This document shows positions 21,305 through 23,413 of a stretch of 23,413 nucleotides of DNA, one piece after another. Origin of the DNA: Mucilaginibacter sp. (GTDB lineage Bacteria > Bacteroidota > Bacteroidia > Sphingobacteriales > Sphingobacteriaceae); NCBI GenBank assembly GCA_019235595.1, contig JAFAKI010000384.1:1-23413 (forward strand), given 5' to 3'. The position numbers were made by a program, and so were the translations under genes. Under the pieces are notes generated by a model. That model was not told the DNA's origin. It was given only the letters and a program-made list of their open reading frames with translations, and made no database searches. Each line of letters starts with the position of its first letter. The stretch's first letter is position 1.

Positions 21305-21449
21305 ATGTCATTTCGAACCTGCGGAGGGGGCCTTTGTTGTGGGTGCAGGTGAGAAAACTTGTACGACTATGCACGACGGATTTGCATATCGCAAAAGTTT
21401 TCTCCTCACTCCGGGCACAATCCCACCACATGTTCGTTCGAAATGACAT
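21305..21449. repeat. Palindromic element between pgmB and the GH65 gene (ATGTCATTTCGAAC type)
   Basis: Outer arms ATGTCATTTCGAAC (21305-21318) and GTTCGAAATGACAT (21436-21449) are perfect over 14 bp. Inner arms GAGAAAACTT (21351-21360) and AAGTTTTCTC (21395-21404) are perfect over 10 bp. No coding capacity. From memory, elements of this kind are frequent in Bacteroidota genomes. Since it lies within a likely operon and no -7 box follows it, it is probably transcribed and forms a stem in the intercistronic RNA. Confidence 0.75.
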
Positions 21450-21483
21450 GGTTTACTAGGAAGCATGATAATATTTGATACAT

Positions 21484-23413
21484 ATGAAAAACTATATCAA
21501 AGTTGATGAGTGGAAGATCATAGAAGAGGGGTTTGAGCCGAAATATAATTTAATATCAGAGAGCCTTTTTAGTCTGGGTAACGGGCGCATGGGGCAGCGG
21601 GCAAATTTTGAAGAAGCCTACAGCGGTGAAACACTGCAAGGGAACTATGTTGCCGGAGTATACTATCCCGACAAAACCCGCGTGGGCTGGTGGAAAAACG
21701 GTTACCCGGAGTATTTTGCCAAAGTATTGAATGCGGCTAATTGGATAGGCATAGACGTTGTTCTTGATGGTGAGCAGCTTGATCTGGCGAAATGCGAAGT
21801 AAGCAATTTCAGGCGCGAATTGAATATGAAGGAAGGTTACCTGAAAAGAACATTCCGCACTAAAACAGCTAAGGGTAAAGAGGCCGATGTAGAAGCCATT
21901 CGTTTTTGCAGTATGGCCGATGATGAGACTGGTGTTATACGTTATACTATAACCCCGGTAAATTTCAGCGATTCGGTTATCATCACGCCATTTATCGATG
22001 GCGACATCAAAAATAAAGACTCCAATTATGATGAAAAATTCTGGGACGAGGTAACCAAAGGCAGTTGGAGTGACGGCGGTTATGTACAGTTACGCACCAA
22101 GAAAACCGGGTTTGAAGTAGCTACCGGCCAGAAGTTTACCGTTTCTCAACATGGATCAATCCAAAGCATCGAGAAAGAAAAATATGTAGCGACTCAGATC
22201 ATATTAAATGCCGTCCAAGGACAGGCAATCACTTTAACCAAGTATGCCGCAAATATTTCCTCCCAAAATTATCCTGCCGATACTTTGGTAGCCGAACTGG
22301 AGAAAACCTTAAACACTATCAGCGCAAAAGGCTTCGAAAAAATGCTGGCCGAGCAAGCTGAAGCATGGGATAAGAAATGGCAGCACAACGATATTATTAT
22401 CGAGGGTGATGCCTCGGCACAACAGGGCATTCGTTTCAATATTTTCCAGCTAAACCAAACCTACACAGGTGAAGATGATAGACTAAATATCGGTCCTAAA
22501 TGGTTTACATGCGAAAAATACGGAGGCTCTACCTATTGGGACACCGAAGCCTACTGCGTGCCATTCTATCTGGCTACTGCCGATCAGAAAGTAACCCGTA
22601 ATTTGCTTTTATATAGATACAAACAGTTAGGTAAGGCCATTGATAATGCGAAATTACTTGGTTTCAAAGATGGCGCTGCACTCTATCCAATGGTGACCAT
22701 GGATGGTACCGAGTGCCACAACGAATGGGAGATCACCTTTGAGGAAATTCACCGTAATGGGGCAATTGCTTATGCAATATTCAATTATGTGCGTTATACC
22801 GGCGATGAACAATATTTGGTGGATTACGGCCTGGAAGTACTCATCGCGATAGCAAGGTTTTGGGCACAGCGGGTAAACTGGTCGGAAGAAAGGCGGCAAT
22901 ATGTAATGCTGGGGGTAACCGGCCCGAACGAGTACGAAAACAACGTCAATAACAATTGGTATACTAACACTATTGCATGTTGGTGCATGCAGTATGCGAT
23001 TGATGTTGCTTTTAAAGTCAAGTTTGAAAACCCTGAGAAATACAACGCACTGGTAAGCAAAATCAACTTCGATGAGAACAACGAAATATCAAAATTCTTC
23101 GATATTATCTCGAAAATGTACTTCCCATACAGTGAAAGACTACGAGTATTTTTGCAGCAGGATGGCTATCTCGACAAAGAGCAAATACTGGTAAAAGACT
23201 TGCCTGCAAGTGAACGCCCGCTGAATCAAAAGTGGAGCTGGGATAGGATATTACGTTCCTGCTATATCAAGCAGGCTGATGTATTGCAGGGGCTATACTT
23301 TTTTGAAGAGAACTATGATGTCGATACCATCCGCCGCAATTATGATTTTTATGAGCCGAGGACGGTGCATGAATCCTCATTGTCCCCATGTGTTCACGCG
23401 ATTATTGCTGCCA
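21484..23413 (+). CDS. Glycoside hydrolase family 65 phosphorylase, probably maltose phosphorylase (3' end outside window)
   Basis: The open frame is uninterrupted for 643 codons and runs off the window; GH65 proteins are usually about 750-780 residues, so roughly 85% is present. An N-terminal beta-sandwich (KYNLISESLFSLGNGRMGQRANFEE) leads to an (alpha/alpha)6 barrel. STYWDTEAYCVPFYLATAD (about 347-365) matches the family. GPNEYENNVNNNWYTN (480-495) carries the catalytic acid Glu483, where most members read GPDEY. HESSLSP (629-635) is the phosphate-binding loop. The enzyme phosphorolyses an alpha-glucoside to beta-glucose-1-phosphate and glucose. Maltose is favoured by the GH13 and pgmB neighbours; kojibiose, nigerose or trehalose phosphorylase remain possible. 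No signal peptide, so cytoplasmic. Confidence 0.9.
   Translation, partial: MKNYIKVDEWKIIEEGFEPKYNLISESLFSLGNGRMGQRANFEEAYSGETLQGNYVAGVYYPDKTRVGWWKNGYPEYFAKVLNAANWIGIDVVLDGEQLDLAKCEVSNFRRELNMKEGYLKRTFRTKTAKGKEADVEAIRFCSMADDETGVIRYTITPVNFSDSVIITPFIDGDIKNKDSNYDEKFWDEVTKGSWSDGGYVQLRTKKTGFEVATGQKFTVSQHGSIQSIEKEKYVATQIILNAVQGQAITLTKYAANISSQNYPADTLVAELEKTLNTISAKGFEKMLAEQAEAWDKKWQHNDIIIEGDASAQQGIRFNIFQLNQTYTGEDDRLNIGPKWFTCEKYGGSTYWDTEAYCVPFYLATADQKVTRNLLLYRYKQLGKAIDNAKLLGFKDGAALYPMVTMDGTECHNEWEITFEEIHRNGAIAYAIFNYVRYTGDEQYLVDYGLEVLIAIARFWAQRVNWSEERRQYVMLGVTGPNEYENNVNNNWYTNTIACWCMQYAIDVAFKVKFENPEKYNALVSKINFDENNEISKFFDIISKMYFPYSERLRVFLQQDGYLDKEQILVKDLPASERPLNQKWSWDRILRSCYIKQADVLQGLYFFEENYDVDTIRRNYDFYEPRTVHESSLSPCVHAIIAA

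Overview
The window comes from a Bacteroidota genome, most likely a Sphingobacteriaceae member of the Mucilaginibacter/Pedobacter type. The evidence is as follows. Most genes lack a Shine-Dalgarno sequence. Many have a TAnnTTTG (-7) promoter box upstream, in several cases precisely placed, and at one locus paired with a TTTG (-33) box. Protein families are typical of the group, including a six-OB-fold S1 with a charged N-terminal extension, SYLF and DUF1203 proteins, a LuxE-like acyl-protein synthetase, and a GH13/beta-phosphoglucomutase/GH65 set. Intergenic DNA is rich in palindromic elements. Genus assignment is an inference from style, not from a marker comparison.

Layout. 1-2110: rpsA on the minus strand with its terminator, leader hairpin and promoter. 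2110-2408: non-coding, filled mainly by a double-hairpin palindromic element. 2409-3083: AcpH-like gene (minus). 3184-4509: tyrS (plus) with promoter, 5' hairpin and terminator. 4651-6114: a TPR membrane protein ending in a histidine-kinase-like dimerisation helix but with no ATPase domain, convergent with a PH-SHOCT protein (6118-6789). 6886-7872: LuxE-like synthetase, probably leaderless, divergent from a DUF1203 gene and a secreted SYLF gene (8057-9296). 9339-12118: a minus-strand pair, a large penicillin-acylase-family enzyme followed by a four-helix membrane protein. 12271-12978: AlkD-type DNA alkylation repair gene. 13109-13720: lipoprotein. 13935-14789 and 14923-15903: divergent AraC regulator and Fe(II)/2-oxoglutarate dioxygenase. 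15989-17108: three-gene minus-strand operon (SRPBCC, ArsR, VOC) with two matching palindromic operators on its promoter, back-to-back with a Crp/Fnr gene (17198-17770), followed by an atypical SDR (17845-18591). 18745-23413: a maltose/starch-use cluster of exported GH13 amylase, beta-phosphoglucomutase and a GH65 phosphorylase that runs off the window.

How genes work together. The last cluster gives a coherent route: periplasmic/secreted alpha-glucan cleavage by the GH13 enzyme, cytoplasmic phosphorolysis of maltose by the GH65 enzyme to glucose plus beta-glucose-1-phosphate, and isomerisation to glucose-6-phosphate by PgmB. The SRPBCC-ArsR-VOC operon appears self-regulated. Most other genes are single housekeeping or poorly characterised units.

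I found no CRISPR array, rRNA, tRNA, integrase, transposase or defence island. No clearly new multi-gene system is visible. The most interesting signals are regulatory: identical promoter-plus-hairpin modules at rpsA and tyrS, leaderless-looking starts, a near-complete operator/promoter arrangement at 17114-17194, and several unrelated families of palindromic intergenic elements.
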